DNA of 64,000 bases, taken from the NCBI GenBank assembly GCA_018105865.1, contig CM030870.1, positions 1,924,001-1,988,000 of the forward strand. Reading direction: 5' to 3'. Each line of letters opens with the position of its first letter. Position 1 is the stretch's first letter. Source of the DNA: Metaphire vulgaris (lineage: Eukaryota; Annelida; Clitellata; Crassiclitellata; Megascolecidae). Positions 53,717 to 63,429 of the stretch are shown here, piece by piece. The translations under genes were made by a program, and so were the position numbers. The notes below the pieces were generated by a model. It made no database searches. It saw only the letters and a program-made list of their open reading frames with translations, and was not told the DNA's origin.

Positions 53717-53882
53717 TATTATTAGAGTGACGACTTTTATAGCGCTATCTTAAAGCTCGGGCGGTAGTCGAGAGCACTTTACAGACGAGTTCCATAAGAC
53801 GTACTAAAAAGGTAAGTTTTCAGTTTCTGAGCGAAACGGTCGGGGGAGATTTCGGACCTGACGTCTACCGAAAGAAAGTTGA
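53717..53882 (-). mobile_element. CR1/L2-type 3' tail inserted in the Jockey element
   Basis: Starts ATTATTAGAGTGACGACTTT then ATAGCGCTATCTTAAAGC, the complement of a GCGCTATA tail, and contains the complement of an FLSVDVRSEISPDRFAQKLK-like C-terminal block. It interrupts the linker before the RT. Confidence 0.65.
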
Positions 53883-55196
53883 GACGAAAGGACACAGTCG
53901 GTCCCCTCTTGGACAGCGCAGGACGTGCAATAACAGACGATGTAGAAACTGCACAGATTCTAAATAACTATTTTTGTTCAGTATTTACAGAGGAAAATAC
54001 AAATACTATGCCAGAAGCCAAAATTGTGTTTGATGGAAATGAAGAAGAAATGCTAACAGATATAGTGTGTACAAAAGAAAGTGTTATCAAGGTTTTGACC
54101 AATTTAAAGACAGACAAGAGCCCAGGATTAGATGGCTTACATCCAAAGTTTCTTTACGAGGTTCGAAATGAAATAGGGCATGCAATTGCTTTGATAATCA
54201 ATGAATCACTCAGAACTGGAGTAGTACCACAAGACTGGAGAGACGCATTAGTCAGCCCACTGTTCAAGAAGGGAAAACGAAGTGAACCAAGCAATTACAG
54301 ACCAGTGAGCCTAACATCTATAATCGGTAAAGTTATGGAAAAAATACTGAAAGAAAGCATTTTGGAACATTTGACTAGGCATAAAATTGTTAAAGATAGT
54401 CAGCATGGATTTACAAAGGGGCGTTCATGCCTGACCAACCTGTTGGACTTTCTGGAGAAGGTTTTTGATAAGCTAGACAAGGGCAAGGCAGTAGACATAA
54501 TATATTTAGATTTCAGCCTAAAAGCTTTTGATAAAGTACCCACATAAGGCTGGCTGCCAAACTGAAGTCCTGTGTAATAAGGGGCAATATTCTCAGATGG
54601 ATTGAAAATTGGTGAAGGGAAGAAGACAGAAGGTTGGCATTAGGAGAGGCCATTCGCAAGGGGCAAGAGTTATCAGGGCTCGTCAGGGCTCAAAATTTTG
54701 GGCCATTGCTTTTTCTAATATATATAAATGATATCGATGAAGGATTACTGTCCAAAATTTCAAAGTTTGCCGATGATACAAAGTTATGCAGAAATATAGA
54801 CTCGGAGGATGATGCAAAAATTTTACAAGAAGATCTAAGGAAATTGTTTCAGTGGTCTGTGGACTGGCAGATGCTTTTCAATATTGATAAATGTTCTGTA
54901 ATGCATGTTGGGATGTCTAATAATGGTAATGAATATTCTTTAGGGGGGAAGGTTCTAACCACAACAGAAAAAGAAAGAGACTTGGGGATAATCATCCATA
55001 GAAGTATGAATCCATCTCACCAATGCATGGAGGCAGCAAAAAAGGGAAACCAAATGTTGGGAATGGTGAAAAGGACACTTGTGAGTCGTGACAAAGAGAT
55101 AATCATTAAACTTTATAAGTCATTAGTAAGGCCTCATCTAGAATACTGTGTTCAGGCTTGGAATCCATTCTTGAAAAAAGATATAGAACTTTTAGA

Positions 55197-55570
55197 AGTA
55201 GTAGTAGTAGTAGTAGACTTCTTTAGCGCCATTGTAGTAGTACATCTGCACCAGTCGATGGTCGCTTCAGTGAATAATCGTAGTCGTGAATCATTGTCCG
55301 TGGTGAATCGAGGTTGTAATCCAAAGGTCAGTCCGTACTTCCAGATTCCAGGTTAAGGCGGATATGCAGTCAGGAATAGATGCGTTTTAAGTCTAGACCT
55401 GAAGGTAGTAAGACAATCAGTTTGGCGGACCTGTACCGGCAGAGAATTCCAAAGTCTGGGTCCGGCGACAGAAAAAGCACGTTTTCCAGTAGTAGTCCTG
55501 CTATAGGGTATGTAAAGAGTAGTAGCATCAGATGACCTCGTTGAGTGCTGGTTGTCTTGAGCAGTCAGTA
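55197..55570 (-). mobile_element. CR1/L2-type 3' tail, (CTA)n tail, inverted relative to 57750
   Basis: (GTA)6 at 55197-55215, then ACTTCTTTAGCGCCATTGTA. The sequence to 55500 is the near-exact complement of 57790-58108. It reads KRAFSVAGPRLWNSLPVQVR on the minus strand. Confidence 0.8.
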
Positions 55571-55573
55571 ACG

Positions 55574-56479
55574 GGTCAGGACAACTGGGTAACGCCTATT
55601 GGGCCCCGGACAACTGGGCCCGCCAACTGGGTAACGGGACATCTGGGTAACGGAACATCTGGGTAACGGGACATCTGGGCCCCGCACCATCGAACTCGAC
55701 TTAGGCCTAATAATAAATGAGGGTTGTTGTAAAACTTCGGGTGGTCTTCTTTTAGCCTGTCATCGGCTACAAATTTAGTACAAATTCTTAATGGGAGGAG
55801 GTGCTGTTTCCAGTGGCGTAACGTGGGGGCGGGGGGCACTTTGTTGACTGCCCCTAGCGCCCCTGGCGGGGGCCCCAAAGAGGGGTCTAAGCTAGGGTTA
55901 GGTTAGGTTAACCTTAGGTTAGTAGGGTTAGGCTTAACCCTAACCATAGAAGTGAACGTGCCGGCGACCGATGGTTTTTTTTTTTTTTTTTTGCTCGTCA
56001 GGGTAAAAAGGAGGCTGATGACCTTTTTTTTTTTTTGCTCGTCAGGGTAAAAAGGAGGCTGATGACGTTTTCCAGTTTTTTTTTTTTTTTTTTTTTTGCT
56101 CGTCAGCCTGAAACTTTGGAACTTTGGGGCCCCCATGACAAAGATGCCCCCCGGGCCCCCAAAAGTCACGCTACGCCACTGGCTGTTTCTTTGGTCGTAA
56201 ATACAACCTATAGTTACTACAGGCTTATATGGACTTAAGAAGAACTGCTCGAGCCTTCGCTGTATTCCTGCAGACATTTATGATGTTAAAACATAAAACC
56301 GGCAAACCAAAATAGTCGTTGCCTATTCCATTCATCAACACCATTCTCTCTTTCTCTATTGTACGGGGCCCAGATGTCCCGTTACCCATGCAGATGTCCC
56401 GTTACCCAGATGTCCCGTTACCCAGTTGGCGGGCCCAGTTGTCCGGGGCCCAATCGGCGGTACCCAGTTGTCGCGGACC
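55574..56479. mobile_element. Foldback element D (16-17-bp repeat arms)
   Basis: The left arm (55574-55690) has tandem GGGTAACGGGACATCT units; the right arm (56365-56479) is the inverted counterpart (AGATGTCCCGTTACCC). Outer text matches over ~60 bp: GACAACTGGGTAACGCC against GACAACTGGGTACCGCC from the right. Termini GGTCAGGACAAC and GGTCCGCGACAAC. I find no convincing target duplication: TCAGTAACG and GGACAACAT differ, possibly because the two adjacent insertions removed host sequence. The interior (GTAGCCGATGACAGG) matches the fragment at 6545-6873 and carries a hAT MITE. Confidence 0.78.
55811..56181. mobile_element. hAT-type MITE, 371 bp, perfect 8-bp duplication
   Basis: Termini CAGTGGCGTAACGTGGGGG and, from the right, CAGTGGCGTAGCGTGAC. 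Flanked by GCTGTTTC at 55803-55810 and 56182-56189. The interior has telomere-like GTTAGGGTTAGG variants (55893-55945) and three oligo-T runs each preceding a GCTCGTCAG block (55975-56100). Confidence 0.92.
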
Positions 56480-56777
56480 GGACAACATTAGAAAGGAGAA
56501 GAGAGAGAGGGGATTTGATAGAAACATACAAAATAACGACTGGGAAAGTAGATGTGCCATATGATCGATTCTTTACATTGGCACACTATATAGCAGCACA
56601 AGAGGCCACAAGTGCAAATTGTTTAAGCAGAGGGTTGGTCCAAGAAAGAAAAACTTTTTTAGTGCAAGGGTTGTGGACAAATGGAACAGTTTGGACGAGG
56701 TGGGAGTGACAGTTGAAACAGTAAACGGATTTAAAGGCTATCTAGATAAACTAGGTTATTGAATGCAGATGGTTACA

Positions 56778-56827
56778 TCAGTGGTTTTCACACAGGCTTA
56801 CTTAGCCTCCTAAACCACTTAAAATCA

Positions 56828-56896
<69 letters not shown>
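56778..56896. repeat. CAGTGGTTTTCA-type repeat plus (TTA)n
   Basis: The third copy of the 55-bp unit, followed by (ATT)22 at 56830-56896. It lies just after the end of the Jockey element. Confidence 0.75.
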
Positions 56897-56897
<1 letters not shown>

Positions 56898-57378
56898 AGT
56901 CTAGTGACAGTCATTCGATTGATTCTGTTGAATTTCAATCTAATGATCCATTCTATTCTATTGAGTGAAAACTTTCTAATCTAGTGCGAGCACTGCGGAT
57001 AAGGTTTTTCTCTAACAATTCCATCAATATCAATGCTTGTGGCGCCAAGTCGTATTCAAGAAACGAGAATGTTACATTAGCAAACTGCTGAAAATGACGT
57101 CAAATTTTAACTGAGCGAGAACGAGACTTGCAGCCAGATGACAAATGTAAGCAAGTTAGTAATAAGTAGCAAATAAGTAAGTTTAATTACCGCCGTCACC
57201 TGTGGTGTGGATAAGTAAGCAAGTTGGTAACTTCCTAGTCCAAGTATAGTCCTATAAAATAACGGTAATAACCGGTCATATAGCAAAAATTGTTATTTTC
57301 ACAAACTCGGTGGCGGGCCGTATGAAACAGGTCCGCGGGCCGGATCCGGCCCGCCAGTTGGACAACCCTGATTTATGC

Positions 57379-57750
57379 CCATCACACATCAGGCAACTTA
57401 CTGCTTTCTTTTCGAAGGAATGTCTGGTGTGGGGTCTTTTCTCAGAAACTTCAGTGGTAAAACTTGAGTAGAATCCATAATCACCCAATCGACTCGAATC
57501 GAAGCATGATTATTGATTACTAAAGTTCGATGTGTCTAGTACCGGTATTTTCATTTCTTCATTTCAATTTTTATTATAAGAGATTGAAAAACTGTCAAAA
57601 TTGTAAATTGAATTTATTTGTCCAAATTTATTTTGCCCATCTATAATATTTATATGTTATAAATTACAAAATCACCAAGGGACTGCAAACGATAGGATGA
57701 TTACGAAAAATCTGAGGCAGTGAGGCACTTGTGCAGAATACGCCCGCTGA
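57379..57750. other. Flank of the hAT container, no recognised feature
   Basis: Resembles a hAT-type interior in composition (YAHHTSGNLLLSFRRNVWCG-like frame on +), but I see no firm domain. Confidence 0.35.
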
Positions 57751-58108
57751 TGACGGCGCCCTGCTGAAAAATAGGGCACATGTCCAGAAGTTGAACACAC
57801 ACTATAGCAGGACTACTACTGGAAAACGTGCTTTTTCTGTTACCGGACCCAGACTTTGGAATTCTCTGCCGGTACAGGTCCGCCAAACTGATTTGTCTTA
57901 CTACCTTCAGGTCTAGACTTAAAACACATCTATTCCTGACTGCATATCCGCCTTAACCTGGAATCTGGAAGTACGGACTGACCTTTGGATTACAACCTCG
58001 ATTCACCACGGACAATGATTCACGACTACGATTATTCACTGAAGCGACCATCGACTGGTGCAGATGTACTACTACAATGGCGCTAAAGAAGTCTACTACT
58101 ACTACTAC
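57751..58108 (+). mobile_element. CR1/L2-type 3' end, (CTA)n tail
   Basis: KNRAHVQKLNTHYSRTTTGK, RAFSVTGPRLWNSLPVQVRQ, then a 3' UTR ending ATGGCGCTAAAGAAG and (TAC/CTA)n at 58088-58108. Nearly identical to the inverted copy at 55197-55570. Confidence 0.82.
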
Positions 58109-58505
58109 TACTTCAGTATATAGTATCACCCCTGTTGCAACTGCAAGAAATTTCGGATTCAAATTTGATTCCTTTCTAAACTTTGAATCACATATCTCCC
58201 AACTTTCAAAAGCCTGCTATGTTCATATTCGTGATCTTCGTCGCCTACGCCCTTGCCTTGATACCAAAACTGCTTCCACAATTGCCACCTCAATAGTCCA
58301 CTCCCAATTAGATTACTGTAACTCTCTCTACTAGAACCTTCCCAAAGCCTCCATCAACAAATTACAATCAATACAAAATGCACTAGCTCGTGCTGTAACT
58401 AAGTCACCTATTAAAATTCTCCCATATTTTACCCATACTAAAATCATTACATTGGCTTAAAATAACTGAATGTATCCAATATAAGATAATAACACTTACA
58501 TATAC
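58109..58505 (+). pseudogene. CR1/L2-type RT C-terminal fragment
   Basis: ARNFGFKFDSFLNFESHISQ, HIRDLRRLRPCLDTKTASTI, HSQLDYCNSLY and, after a stop, NLPKASINKLQSIQNALARA. It is cut at both ends. Confidence 0.78.
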
Positions 58506-59190
58506 TTGGTATTTACTTTGACAGTAACTTGACCTTCAAAGAGCATTTTGCTAGACTCTCGTGATCCTGCTAAAATTACCAACTTAAGCAAATTAGTGTT
58601 ATTTGTTCTTCGCTTTCTTTATCTGCAGCCAAATCTCTGGTTCATGCTTTTGTGGCTAGTAGGTTAGACTATTGTAATTCACTTTTATCTTGGCCTGCCC
58701 AAAAGCCTGCTCTCCACTCTGCAATCTGTCCTAAATGCTGCGGCTCGTCTTGTGGCTCATCGCTACTCTAGCATCTCAGACTTTGTGCTTAACACCCTCA
58801 ACTGGCTTCCAATTTCTGACCGCATTAAATTCAAACAAGTAATTATTGTTTCTGCAGCACTTTGAGGTCAGGCACTGTCTTACATTACTGAGCTTTTCAA
58901 ATAATCCTCTTCCACTGCTCATCGCCTGCTCCGCTCCACTGATCAGAAGAATGATTATGTCCCCAGATCACGCACTACTCTTACTCAGCGTTGGGCTTTT
59001 ACAGTGACTGGACCCTCCCCCTGGAATGCCTTGAACCCATCCATTTGGGAATCACTTCTTACTCCCTTGCTCTGCTCAATGCGAAAGCTAAGGTCTCACT
59101 ACTTTACCCTGCGACTCCAATGCCAGGAGCGCCTCTGAGTAGAAATAGAAGAGGCGCTATACAAATTCCACATTACATTACATTACATAT
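58506..59190 (+). pseudogene. CR1/L2-type RT C-terminal fragment, (ATTAC)n tail
   Basis: YLGIYFDSNLTFKEHFARLS, AFVASRLDYCNSLLSW and later PLECLEPIHLGITSY-type text with frameshifts. The 3' UTR ends AGAGGCGCTATACAAATTCC and (ACATT)n at 59170-59188. Confidence 0.75.
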
Positions 59191-59690
59191 AGCTCACTTC
59201 AGCCATCAAAACCTGTCTACCTTAGATCACTATTAACCCTCGGGCTCCTCGACCCACACGTTCGTCATCTCATCTCACTCTGTCACGCCCGCTGAATCAG
59301 TCATCCCTGAAAATTTGCAACCGTGCCTTCTCATACACTGCACCTGAACTTTGGAACTCAATCCCTGCTTCCCTCTGCAGACTTGGACACTTTCAAACAA
59401 TAAAATCCGAATCCTCTTTTCCTATAATTCCCGCATTATCTTCTCAAGTCTTAGGTCTAAGCTTAAATCCTTCCTTTTTCTTAAATCATTTCCTCCATAG
59501 TTGTAACAACCTAGCCTCACTGCCCTTTGGATGTTGACTATTGCCTGGCTGATAATTTACCTTTTCCATAGCTATTTTAAGAAAGGCTGAGCTCCTAAGT
59601 ATAAGCAGCTACTGTTGTGCTGCTTTCCAAGGCCCTATAGAAATCTATGAGATTTTACTTACTTACTGGACAAGTGCCAAAAGTAGTCTG
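59191..59690 (+). pseudogene. CR1/L2-type 3' end
   Basis: CNRAFSYTAPELWNSIPASL, then a frameshift and LGLSLNPSFFLNHFLH. The end reads GCCCTATAGAAATCTATGAG followed by TTTTACTTACTTACT. Confidence 0.7.
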
Positions 59691-60140
59691 TAAAAGCCAA
59701 CTATAGTTCCATGGGGACAGTGTGACCTAACCTAAAATTTTATATAGTGCAATTTCCACAAGAAATATAATGATAATTATAATGTGTAGTACAGCACCCT
59801 ATATAATTATGCACTTCTATAGCACCAGTTCTAATACCCAAGGTATCAATTGATGGTAAAAGACATGTGGTGCTTTGTTTGAAGTCTGACAAGTTATTTT
59901 TTAATGCCGATTTTTCACTACGTGTAGTACAGTGGCCCCAGACATGTTTTGCTTTGTTTAAAGTCTGAATAAAGTTAAAATTAATTTTGATTTTTATCAT
60001 GTGTAGTACAGCGCTCCAGACACTACATTAAACAAATTGTGCTACAAAAACTATATGTGTATGTATGGGTGTGTTATTTGTGTGTAATCAAGCGCAGACT
60101 GATACAGTGACACTTCGGTTACAGGGCGCGGACGGACACA
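59691..60140. repeat. ~120-bp imperfect tandem units
   Basis: GTGTAGTACAG(C/T) occurs at 59779, 59922 and 60001, each followed by GC(A/C/G)CC or similar and then CAGACA- and AAGTCTGA-type text. This gives a degenerate repeat of roughly 80-140 bp. No coding signal. Confidence 0.45.
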
Positions 60141-60164
60141 TTGTAGCGCCTGTCTCTACAAATA

Positions 60165-60640
60165 TCCAATATACAACACCATACTGACCCGCAAATAGTC
60201 CCGCATATAATATACAGAGCAGAAGCATGGAGCATGAAAGAAAAAGATGAACATAGGCTACTAGTGGCCGAAATGACCTGCTTATGGAGAATCATTGGAA
60301 TAACCTGGCTGCAAAAGATAAGAAACGAAGACATTAGACAACGTCTCTACCTAAATGATCCAATTATCGACAAAATCAGAAGGAAAAGACCACTGTTTGG
60401 ACATGTCAACAGAATGGATGAAAGGAGACTATCATATGGCACTCTACTCTCAAATAGAAGGAAATAAATGGAGGAAGACCCAGGAAAAGTGGATGGACAA
60501 CATCAGAGAAGATATGAAAGGAATTTCAATTGTAGAAGGAAGACGATTAACAGAAGATAGAACTTCTTGGAAACATTTTGTGTCTAGCTATTGCCGCTAA
60601 AGAGTGGGCAGAGAGCAGAAATCCGCTGATTGAATATATA
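60165..60640 (+). pseudogene. RTE-type retrotransposon C-terminal fragment
   Basis: TVLYGAEAWSMKEKDEHRLL-type text (60205-60260), then RIIGITWLQKIRNEDIRQRL, RKRPLFGHVNRMDERRLSYG, a frameshift, and KWMDNIREDMKGISIVEGRR then LTEDRTSWKHFV. This is the usual distal end of RTE-type proteins. It ends near 60640 (IAAKEWAESRNPLI) without a clear tail. Confidence 0.78.
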
Positions 60641-60910
60641 AAAAGATGCTAACAAGTGTAATAAGATAACTTGGTGTTGTGCTTGGTCTTTTATCCGTGG
60701 CAAACAAAATTTAATTGATTGTGCACAGCCAGAAGTGCAGTCTCAGTTAATATTTGCAGTATGCAGATTGTTTGGGCAGTAAAAGATTGTGCTGTGGCAG
60801 GTGTAAGTTTTTTCAAATCAGCACAATGTCTTCAAATGGTTTATGATAATAATCAGTAATAATACTAATTATTAAATTACTAAGATTCATAAACCATTGA
60901 ATGTTGCATA
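60641..60910. other. Stretch without a recognised feature
   Basis: AT-rich; nothing recognised. Confidence 0.4.
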
Positions 60911-61551
60911 CAGTCGAATCCCGCTATATCGAACTCGCTTATATCGAAATCCCGCTTATTATTATTATTATTATTAAACGACAAGATTAACGTGACATAA
61001 TGTCTAACGACTGCAAGGGCACGTAACAATAACAATATGAAACAGAAATAAAATTGCCTATATAAGTACAGAGAGGTGGTCACATTACATCATAGCATCT
61101 AATGAATAGCTCAGTTTTAAGGTGCTTCTTGAATGTCTCCAGCGTCGTTGATAACCTCACATGAGGCGGAAGTCCATTCTAGACGCGAGCAGCAGCGACC
61201 GGAAAAGCACGGCCACCGATCGTTGAACGCCGTACTCGAGGCACGAGAACGTCAGTCGTAGACGCCGAACGCAGGTGTCATCGAGTTTTGACATCAGACA
61301 CGTGGCCGAAAGCGTTTGCCAGATATGAAGGTGCCAATCCATTGAGACATTTAAATGCCAACGCAGCAAGTTTGAAATCTATGCTCTCCGGGAAACGAAG
61401 CCAGTGTAGTGTAGTGTTCACTTATATCGAAGTTTGAGCACCGGTCCCACCAATCACAGATATAACCAATATAAAACGGATATAATGAACCTCGGATATT
61501 TCTAAGTATTTATCACGGTCCCATAAACTTCAATATAACGAGGTTCTACTG
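60911..61551. mobile_element. pogo/Tigger-type MITE, split by a retroposon tail
   Basis: The left end CAGTCGAATCCCGCTATATC, then GAACTCGCTTATATCGAAAT; the right end, read inward, CAGTAGAACCTCGTTATATT. TA lies on both sides (60909-60910, 61552-61553). Internal units of TTATATCGAA occur. The element is split at CTTAT by the insertion at 60960-61420. Confidence 0.82.
60960..61420 (-). mobile_element. Retroposon tail family X, copy 3 (longest)
   Basis: (ATT)n at 60957-60975, then the complement of the unit at 28375-28583. It extends 250 bp further upstream, with CR1-type text (complement: VPRVRRSTIGGRAFPVAAAR, MDFRLMxxLSTTLETFKKHL). Flanked by CTTAT at both sides, a 5-bp duplication in the pogo MITE. 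Confidence 0.75.
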
Positions 61552-61801
61552 TATATAGATCTTGAAGCAGCATTTGATTCTGTGGACAGGGAAGCTCTGT
61601 AGAAGGCACTAGCTGGCACCGGTGTGCCAAAAGTGCTGCTTGATCTAATTATGGAGCTTCATCATGGCACAACTAGTAGAGTTCGTCTTGGAAACCGGTT
61701 CTCTACCAGATTCCGCACATCCTCAGGCGTTAGACAAGGATGTTTTCTAGCACCAGCTCTCTTCTGCTGTGTGATGGATTATATAATGAACTGGGTAACA
61801 G

Positions 61802-62396
61802 GGTACCGTAACAAAATCATGCAAGACAAAATAGTGCCAACAAAATAGCACCAACAAAATCGCGACGACAAATGAGCGCCGACAAAATAGTGCCGAAGTA
61901 AGAAACGATAGATAACTCAACTTTAACTTTAACAGGCTTTTCAAGTAATATTACACCAAAGCTAATATAACTGTGAAAAATGTCCTTTTATAATATTCAA
62001 TAATGTAGAAGGAAATACTGAACGTCATGACTAATGTAATTTAGAAAAACAGTCTTTTATAACATTCAATAACCAGTTAATAAAAGTATTAAAGAATGTG
62101 CCGTTTATTCCATAAGTGTTCTGTCGTGTGCTTTGTCTTACTAAATCGAAAGATTGGATGAAACACAGCGCAGGTATTCAAATAACGGCCTGGTTCCATA
62201 TGTTGAAATAAGAGCTTGTAGGGAACGGTCGAGTTGAACGTACTTGTTTTTACTTGACATGACGCTTGCCGTAATTCTTTGCAATTCTTTGTTTGACATC
62301 GCGCGCTTAGTAACGCTTACGTCGGCGCTATTTTGTTGGGGTTTTTGGAGCTATTTTGTCGGCGCGATTTTGTTGGCGCTATTTTGACTGGACACC
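61802..62396. mobile_element. Foldback element C (14-15-bp repeat arms, perfect 9-bp duplication)
   Basis: 595 bp. The left arm (61820-61896) has tandem AACAAAATAGCACC-like units; the right arm (62322-62385) has the inverted GGCGCTATTTTGTT units. Termini GGTACCGTAACAAAATC and, from the right, GGTGTCCAGTCAAAATAGCG. Flanked by GGGTAACAG at 61793-61801 and 62397-62405. The interior is AT-rich and non-coding. Inserted between palm B and C of the RTE reverse transcriptase. Confidence 0.92.
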
Positions 62397-62906
62397 GGGT
62401 AACAGCATGTAATATGGGCATTCAGCTTGGTGATCAACGTTTTACAGATCTCGACTACGCCGTTGATGCAATCCTATTTGAAGAAAGTCGTGAAAAATTT
62501 AAAAATACTATGGAGAAAATGGAATATGAGGCCTCCAAATTTGGTCTTCATGTTTCATGGATGAAGACCAAAGTTCAAAACCTTGGGTCTGGTCTTGCAA
62601 GGGAACCAATTCTCATTGGTTCCGAAACTGGACTCAGTTGAAAGTTTTTGTTACCTTGGATCAAATATGTGGAGTATGGCCAATTCACATGATGAGTCTA
62701 TCCGTCGCATAGGCATTGCCTCATCTGTCATGCAACTCCTGGACCAAATATGGCAGCAACGTCAGTTGAGTCTGCAAACTAAATTTCGGATGTATGCATG
62801 TCTTGTACTCTCAACAGTCTTATATGGAAGTGAGACTTGGACGATGACTGGTCAAGAGTGGAAAAGACTTGAAGCTTTTCACACTAAGGCTCAATGTAGA
62901 ACCCTT

Positions 62907-63429
62907 CAGTGATGGGCAACTAACTAAAAAAACATTAGTTAAACTATAACGAAATTTAAACTAGAAATAAGTAGTTAAACTTTTAGTTGCAAACTAACTT
63001 TCTAAAATAGTTAACTAAATTTTAAAAATATACCATAGTTAAACTTTTGTAACTAATTTTACAACTATTTCCTAGGTATCAGGTATGTGTTCATGAAAAC
63101 ATAGACGATGCTCGCAACATGAACGTATCTGTCAATGAACCATTGAAATCATTATTTATTGTCTATTTAATATTTAAGTCTTGGTCTAGACTGCAGGAAC
63201 ACAAGTCTGTCAAGTTTGGGAAAAATGACCCAGAAAAGAATAGAACTGCAAAGGGACTGTTATTGAGAATTCGGGACACCAACTAAAAAGTTTTAGTTAA
63301 ACTATTTAGTTAACTAAAATTTTTCAGTTAAACTAGCATTTTAACTAAACTATTTATATTTAATTAAACTATGAAGATAACAAAAAAATTTAGTTAAACT
63401 TTTAGTTAGTAACTAATTGCCCATCACTG
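62907..63429. mobile_element. hAT-type MITE, 523 bp, TTAGTTAAACT repeats
   Basis: Termini CAGTGATGGGCAACTAACT and, from the right, CAGTGATGGGCAATTAGTTA. Flanks GAACCCTT (62899-62906) and GAATCCTT (63430-63437), 7/8. Subterminal regions are packed with AGTTAAAC/TTAGTTAACTA units. Excision plus one repeat joins CRTL to the ILNIRWFDF region of the RTE protein. Confidence 0.9.

Larger units (their letters stand above)
52741..56768 (+). pseudogene. Jockey/CR1-type retrotransposon: endonuclease and reverse transcriptase, interrupted
   Basis: The endonuclease C-terminal part at 52756-53300 has GAGGVLLYIKEGLHAMKRTD, VGVCYRTPSAMEES, VVIMGDFNYHVDWE (catalytic GDFN) and ATSDHQMVSFTINF (SDH). A linker runs to 53716 (KNIKQNSKSFYKYC). 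After the insertion at 53717-53882 comes reverse transcriptase: ITDDVETAQILNNYFCSVFT, KSPGLDGLHPKFLYEV, NYRPVSLTSIIGKVMEKILK, IIYLDFSLKAFDKVP (palm A with one extra residue), a frameshift near 54545, then FGPLLFLIYINDIDEG and ISKFADDTKLCRNI (FADD intact). It continues to DIELLE at 55196, is broken by two insertions, and resumes at 56480 (TTLERRRERGDLIETYKITT, then SRGLVQERKTFLVQGLW). The 5' end is truncated. Confidence 0.86.
52157..57370. mobile_element. hAT-type container element, 5.2 kb, perfect 8-bp duplication
   Basis: Left terminus CAGCGTTGTCCAACCTTC and, read from the right, CAGGGTTGTCCAACTGGCGG. Flanked by ATTTATGC at 52149-52156 and 57371-57378. Both ends are followed by GCGGGCC text. 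The original element probably covered only 52157-52700 plus 56900-57370; the rest is a Jockey-type retrotransposon and what was inserted into it. No hAT transposase is found. Confidence 0.82.

Noticed and set aside
55885..55945. Interstitial telomere
   Set aside because: The TTAGGG-like variants are few, irregular and lie inside a hAT MITE with its own duplication.
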